DNA of 42,530 nucleotides, from contig JAMOQH010000095.1 of NCBI GenBank assembly GCA_027064085.1, forward strand, positions 1 through 42,530, given 5' to 3'. The notes beneath the pieces were generated by a model that saw only the letters and a list, made by a program, of their open reading frames with translations, made no database searches and was not told the origin of the DNA. Of the stretch, positions 8,071 to 17,845 are shown piece after piece. The position numbers and the translations under genes were made by a program. This DNA comes from a bacterium. Lineage in GTDB: Bacteria; UBP6; JAFGXH01. How positions within the stretch are numbered: position 1 is the first letter of the stretch; each line of letters begins with the position of its first letter.

Positions 8071-9829
8071 GTTTTTAGTAATATTCTTGCTTGTCACATC
8101 AATACATACATATTCAACTCCTATAGTATCAATAAAAGAAAATAAACTTAAATTTTTATCTCACTTTAATCCATATATTTATGGCAAAAGAAATAAAAAG
8201 ATTATTTTATTGGGTCAAAAAAAACTACTTAAATATTTAAAAAATAACGATATTAACTTTAAGATTCTTTATAAAAATGAAAACTTATATAAATTTAAAA
8301 AAAAATCAATTATCAGTAATGAAAATTTTATAAAATATAGTGAAGTCAGAGATAAAATAGAGCAACTAGTGACTAAATACCCTAGTACTATAGAAAAGAT
8401 TATTATAGGTAAATCTGTTGAAGGAAGAGATATCATTGGTATTAAAACAATAACTAATACTTTTGCTCCTAAATATAGAATTGTTGGTGGTATTCACGGA
8501 GATGAGGCAATGTCTTATCAATTCGTATATGATTTTATGATTGAATTAATTGAACACAATAAATATTATAAAAATATACTAGATAATACACAAATTTATA
8601 TTATTCCTATGTTGAATCCAGATGGAGCGGTAAATGTAACAAGAAGAAATGCCAATAATATTGATTTAAATAGAAATTTAGGATTCTTTTGGAAAGCCAT
8701 TATGTTTTCAGGTAGTAATTATTTCTCTGAACCTGAAACTAAAGCCCTAAGAGATTTTACATTAAAAGAAAACTTTAGCATGTCCTTTTCATTCCATACT
8801 TTTGGAAATATAATAAATTATGTATGGAATTTTTCACCTGATAAAGTTTCAGATACAAATGAAATTGTTAATATTAGCAATATATATAAAAATTTTACAG
8901 ATTATGAAGTAACAGAAGGTTATGATTGGTATCAAACAACAGGTGATTTAAATGATTACAGTTATGGAACAGCAGGAACTTTGGATTGGACTATTGAAAT
9001 TGATGATAGTGACCCCAATGGAGATATTTTTAAAAATAATAAAAACGCTATAATTGAAATCTTAAAAACAAGTAAGTTTGGAATAGAAGGAATCATTTCT
9101 GATACAAATAATAAACCATTAAACTCAACTATCATTATTGATGGTAAATCTATTTTTTATAACAATGACAATGGATATTTTTATAAGTATTTATTGAGTG
9201 GCTATCACCATATAAAAATTATTTCTCAAAATTATGAAGATTATGAAACTTTTTTTAAAGTTGATTTTGATAAACCATTTTTAAATATAAAACTTAATAA
9301 AAAAGAAACTAAAACTTATTTTACTGATAAAATCATATCAATAAAAGCAGATCTTGGGAAATATGGTTATAAAAATGTAGCACTACCTAATAATTTATTA
9401 TTTTTAGCAGATAATAGATATTTCTCACTCCCATTTGAAGGCGAAATTTTTATTAAAATACCAAATATAGATAAAGAAAAATATCTTGAAATAATAACTA
9501 AATATAATTTTGATACAAATTTAATAATTGAAGGATATGAAGATCTTGATAGTGATTATTTATTTACTCAAAAATATGAAAAACATTCAATTTTAATAAC
9601 TAAAAATATAAAATACATAAAAATAATACAAAGAAGCTCTAAAGATATCGCCCTAATAGATTCTGTTTTATTTAAAGACAAAGAAAATAATAATAATACA
9701 CTTTACTATAGTGGAAGCGGAGCATTATGTAGTTTTAATTCAGATTATGACTTTACTTTATTTGCCTTATCTCTTATTATATTAAGTGTGTATATATTCA
9801 AACGGAGAAAATATATTGAAAAAAGATAA
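8063..9829 (+). CDS. Exported M14 zinc carboxypeptidase with C-terminal anchor-like tail
   Basis: Predicted secreted metallocarboxypeptidase of 588 residues. A signal peptide (residues 1-18) and a short pro-region precede the M14 catalytic domain (about 93-340). Zinc ligands are visible as H145 and E148 in GGIHGDEAMS and H245 in FSFHTFGN; the substrate-binding DLNRN (201-205) and the catalytic Glu in LDWTIEI (E312) are also present. A carboxypeptidase-regulatory-like beta-sandwich follows (345-415), then an uncharacterised domain to about 545. The last 42 residues carry GSGALCS, a hydrophobic stretch and KRRK, like MYXO-CTERM or related sorting tails. It overlaps both the Hsp70 gene and the next hydrolase gene. 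Exact substrate is unknown. Confidence 0.85.
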   Translation: MAKFLVIFLLVTSIHTYSTPIVSIKENKLKFLSHFNPYIYGKRNKKIILLGQKKLLKYLKNNDINFKILYKNENLYKFKKKSIISNENFIKYSEVRDKIEQLVTKYPSTIEKIIIGKSVEGRDIIGIKTITNTFAPKYRIVGGIHGDEAMSYQFVYDFMIELIEHNKYYKNILDNTQIYIIPMLNPDGAVNVTRRNANNIDLNRNLGFFWKAIMFSGSNYFSEPETKALRDFTLKENFSMSFSFHTFGNIINYVWNFSPDKVSDTNEIVNISNIYKNFTDYEVTEGYDWYQTTGDLNDYSYGTAGTLDWTIEIDDSDPNGDIFKNNKNAIIEILKTSKFGIEGIISDTNNKPLNSTIIIDGKSIFYNNDNGYFYKYLLSGYHHIKIISQNYEDYETFFKVDFDKPFLNIKLNKKETKTYFTDKIISIKADLGKYGYKNVALPNNLLFLADNRYFSLPFEGEIFIKIPNIDKEKYLEIITKYNFDTNLIIEGYEDLDSDYLFTQKYEKHSILITKNIKYIKIIQRSSKDIALIDSVLFKDKENNNNTLYYSGSGALCSFNSDYDFTLFALSLIILSVYIFKRRKYIEKR

Positions 9830-10547
9830 AAAACTAATAATTCTAATACATGGATTTACAGGAAATCCATATAATTTCTACTTTATGAAAATTTTTTTTG
9901 AAGATGAAGGCTATGAAGTTTGGACACCTCTATTGCTTGGACACGATAGTGAAGAAATGTTCAATAAATATATCGCAATTGAATGGTATGAAGATATAAA
10001 AAAGAGAATTTATAAAAAGATAAATGAAACTAATTATGATAAAATAATACTTGCGGGGCTTTCTATGGGAGGAGCATTTGCAATAAGACTAACTATAGAA
10101 ATCAATAAATTTGATGCTCTTGTTTTATTGGCAACACCTAAAAGTTTAAAACTAAAAAATAAACTACTACTTGGTATTTTAGGATATAATTTATTAAGTA
10201 AAATTAAACCTCAACTTAGAAAAAAAGATAGTGATATAAGTAAAGAATTACAAAGAAAAATAAATAAAAATTTTGATTTTATTTCAATTAGATCAGTATT
10301 TGGTTTATCATATTTTTTAAAAGAAAATAAAAAGTTTATCTCTCAAATTAAAATTCCTACAATCGTAATTCACTCTAAAAAAGACCACACTATTCCATTT
10401 AAACAAGGGAAATACATATATAATAAAATATCATCTAAAAGTAAGAAGTGGTTACTTTTAAGAAAATCTTATCACATTCTTCCATTAGATGTAGAAAAGG
10501 ATTATGTTTTTAGTAAAATAAATGATTTTTTAAATAAAATACTATAA
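9816..10547 (+). CDS. Alpha/beta hydrolase, carboxylesterase/monoacylglycerol-lipase type
   Basis: Cytoplasmic serine hydrolase of 243 residues. It begins almost at once with the first core strand and oxyanion segment, LIILIHGFTGNPYNF. The nucleophile elbow is GLSMGG, the acid is probably the Asp of HSKKDHTIP, and the catalytic His is in SYHILPLD, giving a complete triad. The layout resembles Est30/YvaK-type carboxylesterases. I chose the TTG at 9816 because GGAG lies 8 bases upstream; an in-frame GTG at 9786 would add ten residues (CIYSNGENIL) that overlap the previous gene and look unlike protein. It ends exactly where folE2 ends on the other strand. Substrate unknown. Confidence 0.85.
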   Translation: MKKDKKLIILIHGFTGNPYNFYFMKIFFEDEGYEVWTPLLLGHDSEEMFNKYIAIEWYEDIKKRIYKKINETNYDKIILAGLSMGGAFAIRLTIEINKFDALVLLATPKSLKLKNKLLLGILGYNLLSKIKPQLRKKDSDISKELQRKINKNFDFISIRSVFGLSYFLKENKKFISQIKIPTIVIHSKKDHTIPFKQGKYIYNKISSKSKKWLLLRKSYHILPLDVEKDYVFSKINDFLNKIL

Positions 10548-11321
10548 TTATTTAACTGTTTTTTCAATACATGCGTAAGCAGAGTGATTATGTATTGATT
10601 CAAAATTTTCAACTTGAACTCTAAACCAAGTAATATTATCTAGCTCCATAACTCTTTGAGCCGCAGTTCTTACTATATCTTCAGCAAAACCAGGATTTTC
10701 ATAAGCATGTTCAGTAACATGTTTTTCATCAACTCTTTTTAATAAAGAATACAGCTCACATGAACCTGATTTTTCTGCGACATCAATTAAATCCTCTAGC
10801 CATAAAAAATTAGTATATTTAGCTTCAATTGTTAAAATAGAGCGTTGATTATGAGCTCCATATTTAGAGATTTCCTTTGAACAAGGGCAAAGAGAGGTTA
10901 TAGGAACTTCTACTTTTAAAATAAACTCTCCTTTATCTTTTTTACAATTACCAATAAAAGAACATTGATAATTCATTATCCCTTTTATTTTACTTATTGG
11001 GGCTTCTTTTTCTATAAAATATGGGAATGTTAATTCCATATAAGATTCTTCACTTTCTAACCTTTCTTGCATAACTTTAAGAACTTCTACCATATTTCCC
11101 ATAGTGATTTTTTCATGAAACTCATTTAAAACTTGCAAAAAACGGGACATGTGTGTTCCTTTACTGTTATGAGGCAAGTTTACAAACATTGATACATCTG
11201 CAACAGTGCGTTGTTTATTATTTTTTTTATCCAAAACGGTAATTGGATATTTTAAAGATTTTATTCCTACTTTATTTATAGCTAAATGTCTATTATCTTC
11301 ATACTTTTGAACATCTTCCAT
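10548..11321 (-). CDS. folE2: GTP cyclohydrolase I type B
   Basis: FolE2 converts GTP to 7,8-dihydroneopterin triphosphate, the first step for folate and for queuosine-type precursors. It is the metal-flexible form often used when zinc is scarce. The 257-residue product matches the family throughout: MFVNLPHNSKGTHMSRF, PVTSLCPCSKEIS-like segment ITSLCPCSKEISKYGAHNQ with the active-site cysteine, CELYSLLKRVDEKHVTEHAYENP, FAEDIVRTAAQRV, and ENFESIHNHSAYA near the C-terminus. Length is normal. Its stop codon directly abuts the convergent hydrolase gene. The start ATG is preceded by GAGGTAA at usable spacing. No Zur-type operator could be recognised in the 170 bases upstream. Confidence 0.95.
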   Translation of the reverse strand: MEDVQKYEDNRHLAINKVGIKSLKYPITVLDKKNNKQRTVADVSMFVNLPHNSKGTHMSRFLQVLNEFHEKITMGNMVEVLKVMQERLESEESYMELTFPYFIEKEAPISKIKGIMNYQCSFIGNCKKDKGEFILKVEVPITSLCPCSKEISKYGAHNQRSILTIEAKYTNFLWLEDLIDVAEKSGSCELYSLLKRVDEKHVTEHAYENPGFAEDIVRTAAQRVMELDNITWFRVQVENFESIHNHSAYACIEKTVK

Positions 11322-11425
11322 TATTATTACCTCGTAAAATTAATTAATTTCAATCTTAATTAAAAGATTAGCTTACAAAATAGCAATTATTTATGAAAAA
11401 TCAAGTTATTTATATAATCAGGAGG

Positions 11426-11451
11426 ATTTTTAAGCTTAAAATCTTAAAAAT
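11426..11451 (+). repeat. CTAAAAT-loop intergenic hairpin, copy 2
   Basis: ATTTTTAAG - loop CTTAAAAT - CTTAAAAAT, a perfect 9-bp stem between the giant lipoprotein gene and folE2. Its loop has one extra T compared with the other copies. A second block, AACTAATTTACT at 11461-11472, is shared with the copy at 40.9 kb (41006-41017). Confidence 0.6.
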
Positions 11452-11492
11452 TGAAAAATCAACTAATTTACTTTGTAAATGGATTTAATTTT

Positions 11493-14400
11493 TTAGTAAT
11501 TGCAATCTTCATCGTGACATAATGACATATCATTACTGCTTCTAGGCATAATAACATAAGATGCATCATCAGATTTATCACCAGTTGTACAAATACCACC
11601 AGTGAGTTCATTAGTATTTTCACCATTTTCTAATGATAAACAAGTTTCAGCTCCATTACAATCAGTATTTTCGTTACAAGCGTCTTTACTTGCAGGAGAA
11701 TTGTGTTCATATTTTAATACACCAGATAAAGTTCTTAAGGTTGTTTCATAATAATGACATTTACCTGCTCCACTATCATGACCTCTCACCATAATATGTT
11801 GACAATTATTATCACTAGTACAGTCATATTCAGGCAATACAACAGGAGCACACTCACATATTTTACATAAAATAGGATTATAGTAATAAGCACAATTATC
11901 TTCATCATTCAGAAAATCATCACCGTCTATATCCGGGTCACATTTATCGCCAATGTTATCACCATCAAAATCTGATTGAACAGGATTAAATACATTTGGA
12001 CAATTATCAGAAACATCTTTTACACCATCCCAATCTTTATCACTAGTATAATCACATGCGTTACCCCAGTTTCCACTTCTTGGAGGAGGCATAGTTGCAT
12101 TATATAATTTTTTACTATCTACAACACAATCATCATTAATATCTAAATGATAACCACTATCACATGAACACTCTGCTACCCCCTGAATAACATTACAAAT
12201 ACTTTTATGACTTTCAGGACAAGTATTTGTTTCACATACTTCATCTATAATGCAACTATTTGCCACTCCATGGTAACCGCTATCACATGAACATTCTACT
12301 ATTCCTCCAACAATATTACAAACAGTTTTATGCTCTTCTGTGCAACTATCGTCTTCGCAAACTTCATCTATAACACATTCATTGTTTGCAAAATGGAAAC
12401 CAGTATTGCATTCATCACAGTTGGCACCACGATAGCCTTCATTGCAAGACCAATCACAACCAGTTATAGCATTCCAAGTACCGTCTTGATTTCTTGTAAT
12501 AGTTCCATCACCATCTCCATTTAAACTTGCATTTGCAGGAATACTAGAAACATCACATGGTTTATCATAAGCTTGATCTAAATTTTCAACAGTTGGACAA
12601 TTATCGTCTTCATTAACCCAACCGTCACCATCTAAATCATTATCACAAGCATCACCTTTATTATCATGATCCATGTCTTCCTGATTTGGATTATAATCTA
12701 ATATACAGTTATCAACACTATCTTTAACACCATCATTATCTTGGTCATCAGTAGCTTGACAAGTATCCCCCACACCATTTTTATCTGTATCCTCTTGTAT
12801 TAATTTAAACCCTCTTTTACAGTATTTATTACAAGAAGTCCATGATTCCTTATTACAAGCATTATTTATACATTGTCCAGTACCTTTATTTAAAGAATAA
12901 TCATTTGTTAATTCTTTATCAATATAGAACTCTTCATCATAAGAATCTTTTAGTGTAGTTCTAAAATTATTAGAAGAAGCTGCATTTTCTATTACAGTAT
13001 ATGGTTTATTATCAACAGCGTTTATCAATAATGATTCAAAACCTTCAGCTTTATTAGATTTATTTTTAAGTATTTGAGCAACTCTTATATCATAGTAATA
13101 AGGATCAAAAGGCTCTAGTTTTCTACAAACATTATCTTCCAGATTACAATATTCATCACTTTTACAAACACTGCAATATTTCTCTTCATCTCCACTTCCA
13201 CAAGGATAATGAGAATTTTCTTCATCACAATAAACATTCATTCTATGAAAATAATCTTTTAAACTAATCGCCCTTGACATCCCGTAGTGATTTATGTATT
13301 CAACTGAAGTTATTATTTCATCGCCAGGTTTATAATCCTTATAGCTTTCATATTCGTCTTTACGAATAATTACATATATTCCTCTATATAAATAGGTACT
13401 TAAAGGACATAAGTCAATATTACTATCTGAATTTTGTTCACAACTTATAACTTCTCCATCATTATTATAAGTACAATTACAACCTCTAAAATAACCACCA
13501 TCAACTTTGGGTGTTTGGGCATACAAATAAAACCCCAAACTTTTATTTATAGTATCATTATAAACGGCTAAAATTCTACCAGTAATACTATCTTTATATT
13601 TAGATGTTTTTATAGTGGTTTTATTATACCCATGAAACTCTCTTATTTTATTAACTTCAGCTTGAACACAGTGCCCAGAAGCTTCTCCATCTTTTATTTC
13701 ACATAAAGTAGAACCAGTTGCAGAATCTTCTATATTGGCAAAACAATCACTACTTCTATAACATGTTTTATATTCACAAACATGAGTTGTATTATTACAT
13801 TGTTTATCATAACTACAATCTGTATTTTGATTACAAGTACCATACACTAAAGAGCAACCAGACTCTAAACAAACTTCCCAAGGATTACAATTACCACATG
13901 AATTAGAAAAGTTTTCACATTGATGAGAAACAGAACTACATAAAGAATATGCACCACAGTAATCATCTAAACTACAGTTAAAATTTGTTTCATCTGCAAT
14001 ACACATTCCATCCTTACAAATTTCCCAAGGTTGACATTCTACAAAACATTCATATTCATTTTTAACACAATCATGAAGCGAGGTATCACAAACTCTATCA
14101 TCAGGACAATCACCATTATTATTACAAGCATTTGTATCTAAAACACATTTCCAATTAGGGTCACAATGTTCCCAGTTATCACAGTCATCATCATCTTGAC
14201 ATGGTTTAGCAATTTCTTCTGATATACAATCATGAGTTTCAGGGTCGCAAGTCATATTTCTTGGACAATCAGCTTTTACATTACATTTATCACTCATAAG
14301 CTCACAAGAATTAGTTTCAACAGAACAAACTTCCCAAGAATCACATTCTGGAGTACAGCTGGAATTAACTTCAACACAGTTATGAGTATTTAAATCACAA

Positions 14401-17400
14401 GAAATTGAAGTTGTTTCATCAGTTGAGTTGCAACCATAATTTTCATATGGATTTTCACCTATATAAACCTGATCAGAACACCGTCCATCAGCTAACAAAC
14501 ATTTTTTGGCTTGATGAATGTGGTTATCATTTTCATCATAATATGAGTAAACTTTACATTCTTCCCATTCATTACAAGGAGAATCACAGGCAAGCTTACA
14601 AGTATGAGTTTCTGTACTGCATTTTTTGCCACTTTCACAATTCAAATCACTCTCACATAATCCCTCAGTTAGTACACATTGACCATCATTACATTCTTGG
14701 TAATCAGCACATATAGGATTACATATTCTTTCACAACTATGCTCGGAATTACAAACTTGATTTTCTAAACAATCAGTAGTATTTCCACATCTGTTATCAT
14801 CATTAACACACTCTCCTCTATCGTTACAGGATTCCCATGATTCACATACAGGATTACAAACAGCTACACATTCATGAGATAAAGGGTCACATGTTTTTAC
14901 TCCATCACAATCAGAACTTGAATCACAATGATCTTCTTTAGGAATACAGACATGACTACTTGAACAGTATTGCCATACTAAGCAATCATCATTATCAAAA
15001 CATCCATTTGGCTGATCATTTACACAATTATGATTTTCATTACATCTTTCATTATTGTTACATTGAGAATTATTCTCACAAAAGCCAGCATTTAGCTGAC
15101 ATTGCTCTGCTACACATCGTTCCCAGTCTTTACAATCTGGATTACAAACACTTCCATTTGGATTAGATTTACATGAATGACTACTTACATCACAATATTT
15201 ATTGGACGGACAATCTCCTCCATCATTACAACGATTAGAATTAACTAAACAATTATTACCACTACATATTTCCCATGCTTGGCAACTAACATTACAATTA
15301 TTACTTTCGCATAGGTGACTTATTGCATCACAACTTTCATTATTTTCACAATCATTATCATCGATACATCTATCATCTCTTGATTGACAATTATTACTAG
15401 AACATATTTCCCAAGGATTGCAAATAGGATTGCAACCCGATGGGTCTGGATCTTGACATTCTTTATTTTTACAAACTTGCCCTCCACGACAATCACTTAC
15501 ATTAGTACAAGTTCCTTCTATATTTTTACAAATATCACCTTCTGCACAATATTCCCATGATTTACAATCAGGAATGCAACTGTTTGATGGTTCTAATTTA
15601 CAAGTATGACTCAATCTTGAACAATATTTACCATCTCCACAATCATTATTCCTTAAACATCTTCCATTAGCTAATTCACATTGGTTAGTAATATTACATA
15701 CTTCCCATGGTTTACAAAAAGGATCACACGAATCTGAAGGATCCTCTTCACATGTATGAGTATCTAAATTACATGTAGCACTATATCCATAAGTTGTTCC
15801 ACAATCTTCACTTCCATCACAATACTCTATTTCTCCACAAGTATGATTTCTAGCATCACAAAATAATCCAGTTGCGCAATCAGAACTATCAGAACACCTA
15901 TCTTCATTACTTGAGCAAGTTCCATCATTATTACAAGTTTCCCAATCTTTACAAGAGGGAGTACAATTAGTATATTCACATAAATGACTTACTGAATTAC
16001 ACATTTTTCCATCTATACAATCATTATTTGAATCACATCTACCTGTTCTTACTTTACAATTGTTATTTGAACATACTTCCCAAGGATCACACAAAGGACT
16101 ACATCCATTCGGGTCAGGCTCTTGGCATTCGTTATTATTGCAAACATCAGTTCCTGAACATTCACTAGTAGTAGAACAAGTTCCTTCTATTTTTTTACAA
16201 ATATTACCCTCTGCACAATACTCTAAATCACTACAAGCAGGAGCACAATCATTTGAAGGTTCATCCTTACAAGTATGAGTTAGCCTTGAACAATATTTAC
16301 CATTTCCACATTCTGCATTAGTAGAACATCTTCCGTCAGCCAATTCACATTGATTATTTATATTACACTCTTCATAAGGTTTACAAAATGGATCGCAATC
16401 ACTTGATGGATCTTCTTTACAAACATGAGTAGTTAAATCACATGTGGCACTAAATCCGTATGTTGTTCCACAATCATCATCAGCATCACAAAAACCATCA
16501 TTTACAGAACACTCTCCATTATCTTCACAAGTTCCCCAAGTATCACAATTTTCTGTACAATTATTTTCACATTTATGAGAACTTAAATCACATTTTTTAC
16601 CATTTTTACAAGTTGAATCACTAGTGCAATAATCATCATTATTTAAAATACAAGTTTTTCCATCAGGAGAACATTCCTCCCAATATTCACATTCTACTTC
16701 ACATTCAGTTTCACATTTATGAGTCGCAAAATCACAAACAGAATCACCTAAGCAATCTTCAACTAAATTACAAGACCCCTGTGCTAGTTTACATCGACCA
16801 TCTTCACAGTATTCCCATGAATTACAATCATTATCTGTTTCACAAGCAGTATTATTTAGAGGTACACATTTATGTTCGGAATTACACTTTTCACCATTTG
16901 CACAATCAATATTTTCTGAACAATAGCCAACAGCAGCAACACAGTTATCATGTCTATCACATGTTTGCCATAATTCGCATATTGGAGCACAAACACCAGG
17001 GTCCTTCTTACAAGTATGAGTATCGGGGTTACAAGTAAAACTAGTCGCTGTATTTCTTTCACAGCCTACTTTAGGATCACACCTTCCACTTGCAGTCACA
17101 CAGGTTCCATCTTCATCACATGTTTGCCAGCCTTCACATTTAGGATTACAATTATCATATTCACATTTATGTTTATTATTACAAACTTGACCACTTTTGC
17201 AATCTGTAGCATCATTACAAAAATATCTGTCCTTGTCTGCCTTACAAACTTTATCTTCTGTACATATTTCCCATGAATTACACTCAGGTTGACAATTATA
17301 TGTACATTTATGAGTTCTTGAGTCACATATAGGCTTATCTTCTCCACAATCGTTATAAGTATTACAATATTCTTCTAGGGCAACACATTTATTGTTTAAA

Positions 17401-17678
17401 TCACATCGCTCCCATGATTCACAACCAGGATTACAACTTCCTAAACACCAATTTGTTTTCGTATCACAAGCCTGAGGATATTCACAATCTTGTTGAGCTT
17501 CACATCGACCTTCTTTAGGTAAACAACTTGATGTAACTTCCCCATAATCATCTTCAACAGAATTACATTGTTCCCAATCTTTACATTTTGGCTCACAATT
17601 TCCTATAGGTGTAACCGTATTACATGATTGAAAGTACAACAAGAAAAGCAGTATAAATGAAAAAAATAATTTCGCCAT
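11493..17678 (-). CDS. Giant cysteine-rich repeat lipoprotein (2061 residues)
   Basis: Predicted surface lipoprotein. The signal peptide ends LLYFQSC with the lipid cysteine at residue 19 (a relaxed lipobox). Residues ~27-1290 consist of about 25 units of ~50 residues, each of the form C.P.C..WE.C.....C....GRC....DC....CD..TH.C. A domain at ~1340-1465 (TGRILAVYN, LGFYLYAQTP, GIYVIIRK, YKPGDEI) looks like an OB-fold insertion. Then come two blocks of thrombospondin-3-like calcium repeats (about 1635-1700 and 1873-1920; DQDNDGVKDSVDNC, DIDGDDFLNDEDNC) around EGF-like domains (1739-1860; CSCDSGYHG). The C-terminus is cysteine-rich with no anchor. The start is preceded by GGGGG. Cysteine spacing implies extensive disulphides, so export to an oxidising place. 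An adhesin or coat role is only a guess. Confidence 0.85.
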   Translation of the reverse strand: MAKLFFSFILLFLLYFQSCNTVTPIGNCEPKCKDWEQCNSVEDDYGEVTSSCLPKEGRCEAQQDCEYPQACDTKTNWCLGSCNPGCESWERCDLNNKCVALEEYCNTYNDCGEDKPICDSRTHKCTYNCQPECNSWEICTEDKVCKADKDRYFCNDATDCKSGQVCNNKHKCEYDNCNPKCEGWQTCDEDGTCVTASGRCDPKVGCERNTATSFTCNPDTHTCKKDPGVCAPICELWQTCDRHDNCVAAVGYCSENIDCANGEKCNSEHKCVPLNNTACETDNDCNSWEYCEDGRCKLAQGSCNLVEDCLGDSVCDFATHKCETECEVECEYWEECSPDGKTCILNNDDYCTSDSTCKNGKKCDLSSHKCENNCTENCDTWGTCEDNGECSVNDGFCDADDDCGTTYGFSATCDLTTHVCKEDPSSDCDPFCKPYEECNINNQCELADGRCSTNAECGNGKYCSRLTHTCKDEPSNDCAPACSDLEYCAEGNICKKIEGTCSTTSECSGTDVCNNNECQEPDPNGCSPLCDPWEVCSNNNCKVRTGRCDSNNDCIDGKMCNSVSHLCEYTNCTPSCKDWETCNNDGTCSSNEDRCSDSSDCATGLFCDARNHTCGEIEYCDGSEDCGTTYGYSATCNLDTHTCEEDPSDSCDPFCKPWEVCNITNQCELANGRCLRNNDCGDGKYCSRLSHTCKLEPSNSCIPDCKSWEYCAEGDICKNIEGTCTNVSDCRGGQVCKNKECQDPDPSGCNPICNPWEICSSNNCQSRDDRCIDDNDCENNESCDAISHLCESNNCNVSCQAWEICSGNNCLVNSNRCNDGGDCPSNKYCDVSSHSCKSNPNGSVCNPDCKDWERCVAEQCQLNAGFCENNSQCNNNERCNENHNCVNDQPNGCFDNDDCLVWQYCSSSHVCIPKEDHCDSSSDCDGVKTCDPLSHECVAVCNPVCESWESCNDRGECVNDDNRCGNTTDCLENQVCNSEHSCERICNPICADYQECNDGQCVLTEGLCESDLNCESGKKCSTETHTCKLACDSPCNEWEECKVYSYYDENDNHIHQAKKCLLADGRCSDQVYIGENPYENYGCNSTDETTSISCDLNTHNCVEVNSSCTPECDSWEVCSVETNSCELMSDKCNVKADCPRNMTCDPETHDCISEEIAKPCQDDDDCDNWEHCDPNWKCVLDTNACNNNGDCPDDRVCDTSLHDCVKNEYECFVECQPWEICKDGMCIADETNFNCSLDDYCGAYSLCSSVSHQCENFSNSCGNCNPWEVCLESGCSLVYGTCNQNTDCSYDKQCNNTTHVCEYKTCYRSSDCFANIEDSATGSTLCEIKDGEASGHCVQAEVNKIREFHGYNKTTIKTSKYKDSITGRILAVYNDTINKSLGFYLYAQTPKVDGGYFRGCNCTYNNDGEVISCEQNSDSNIDLCPLSTYLYRGIYVIIRKDEYESYKDYKPGDEIITSVEYINHYGMSRAISLKDYFHRMNVYCDEENSHYPCGSGDEEKYCSVCKSDEYCNLEDNVCRKLEPFDPYYYDIRVAQILKNKSNKAEGFESLLINAVDNKPYTVIENAASSNNFRTTLKDSYDEEFYIDKELTNDYSLNKGTGQCINNACNKESWTSCNKYCKRGFKLIQEDTDKNGVGDTCQATDDQDNDGVKDSVDNCILDYNPNQEDMDHDNKGDACDNDLDGDGWVNEDDNCPTVENLDQAYDKPCDVSSIPANASLNGDGDGTITRNQDGTWNAITGCDWSCNEGYRGANCDECNTGFHFANNECVIDEVCEDDSCTEEHKTVCNIVGGIVECSCDSGYHGVANSCIIDEVCETNTCPESHKSICNVIQGVAECSCDSGYHLDINDDCVVDSKKLYNATMPPPRSGNWGNACDYTSDKDWDGVKDVSDNCPNVFNPVQSDFDGDNIGDKCDPDIDGDDFLNDEDNCAYYYNPILCKICECAPVVLPEYDCTSDNNCQHIMVRGHDSGAGKCHYYETTLRTLSGVLKYEHNSPASKDACNENTDCNGAETCLSLENGENTNELTGGICTTGDKSDDASYVIMPRSSNDMSLCHDEDCNY
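15250..16480 (-). repeat. 669-bp internal duplication in the giant lipoprotein gene
   Basis: Two consecutive stretches, about 15250-15810 and 15920-16480, encode the same four-unit order with high similarity. Both start with CGTTYG(F/Y)SATC and continue through CELA(D/N)GRC, YCSRL(T/S)HTCK, (C/I)...EYCAEG(N/D)ICK, and DP(N/S)GC(S/N)P. The matching points 15781 and 16450 are 669 bases (223 codons) apart, so the array grew by a segmental, in-frame, multi-unit duplication and not only by single-unit steps. Confidence 0.75.
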
Positions 17679-17845
17679 TAGAACCCCCTAAAGATATCTA
17701 CATACATAGTTTTATACTAATATAAAAATATTATTTTCGCAAGTAAAATAGTCTTAATGTCTATATTATCAACAAATTAAATATACTTAGATTAACAGTG
17801 AATACAATTTCAACACTATTCTATATGTATTTATTTTTATAATTT

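Noticed and set aside
12330-17347. Many 60-100-codon frames on both strands within the giant lipoprotein gene
   Set aside because: The repeat structure and codon use support the long - strand frame; the others are by-products of the repeated Cys/Asp/Asn codons.
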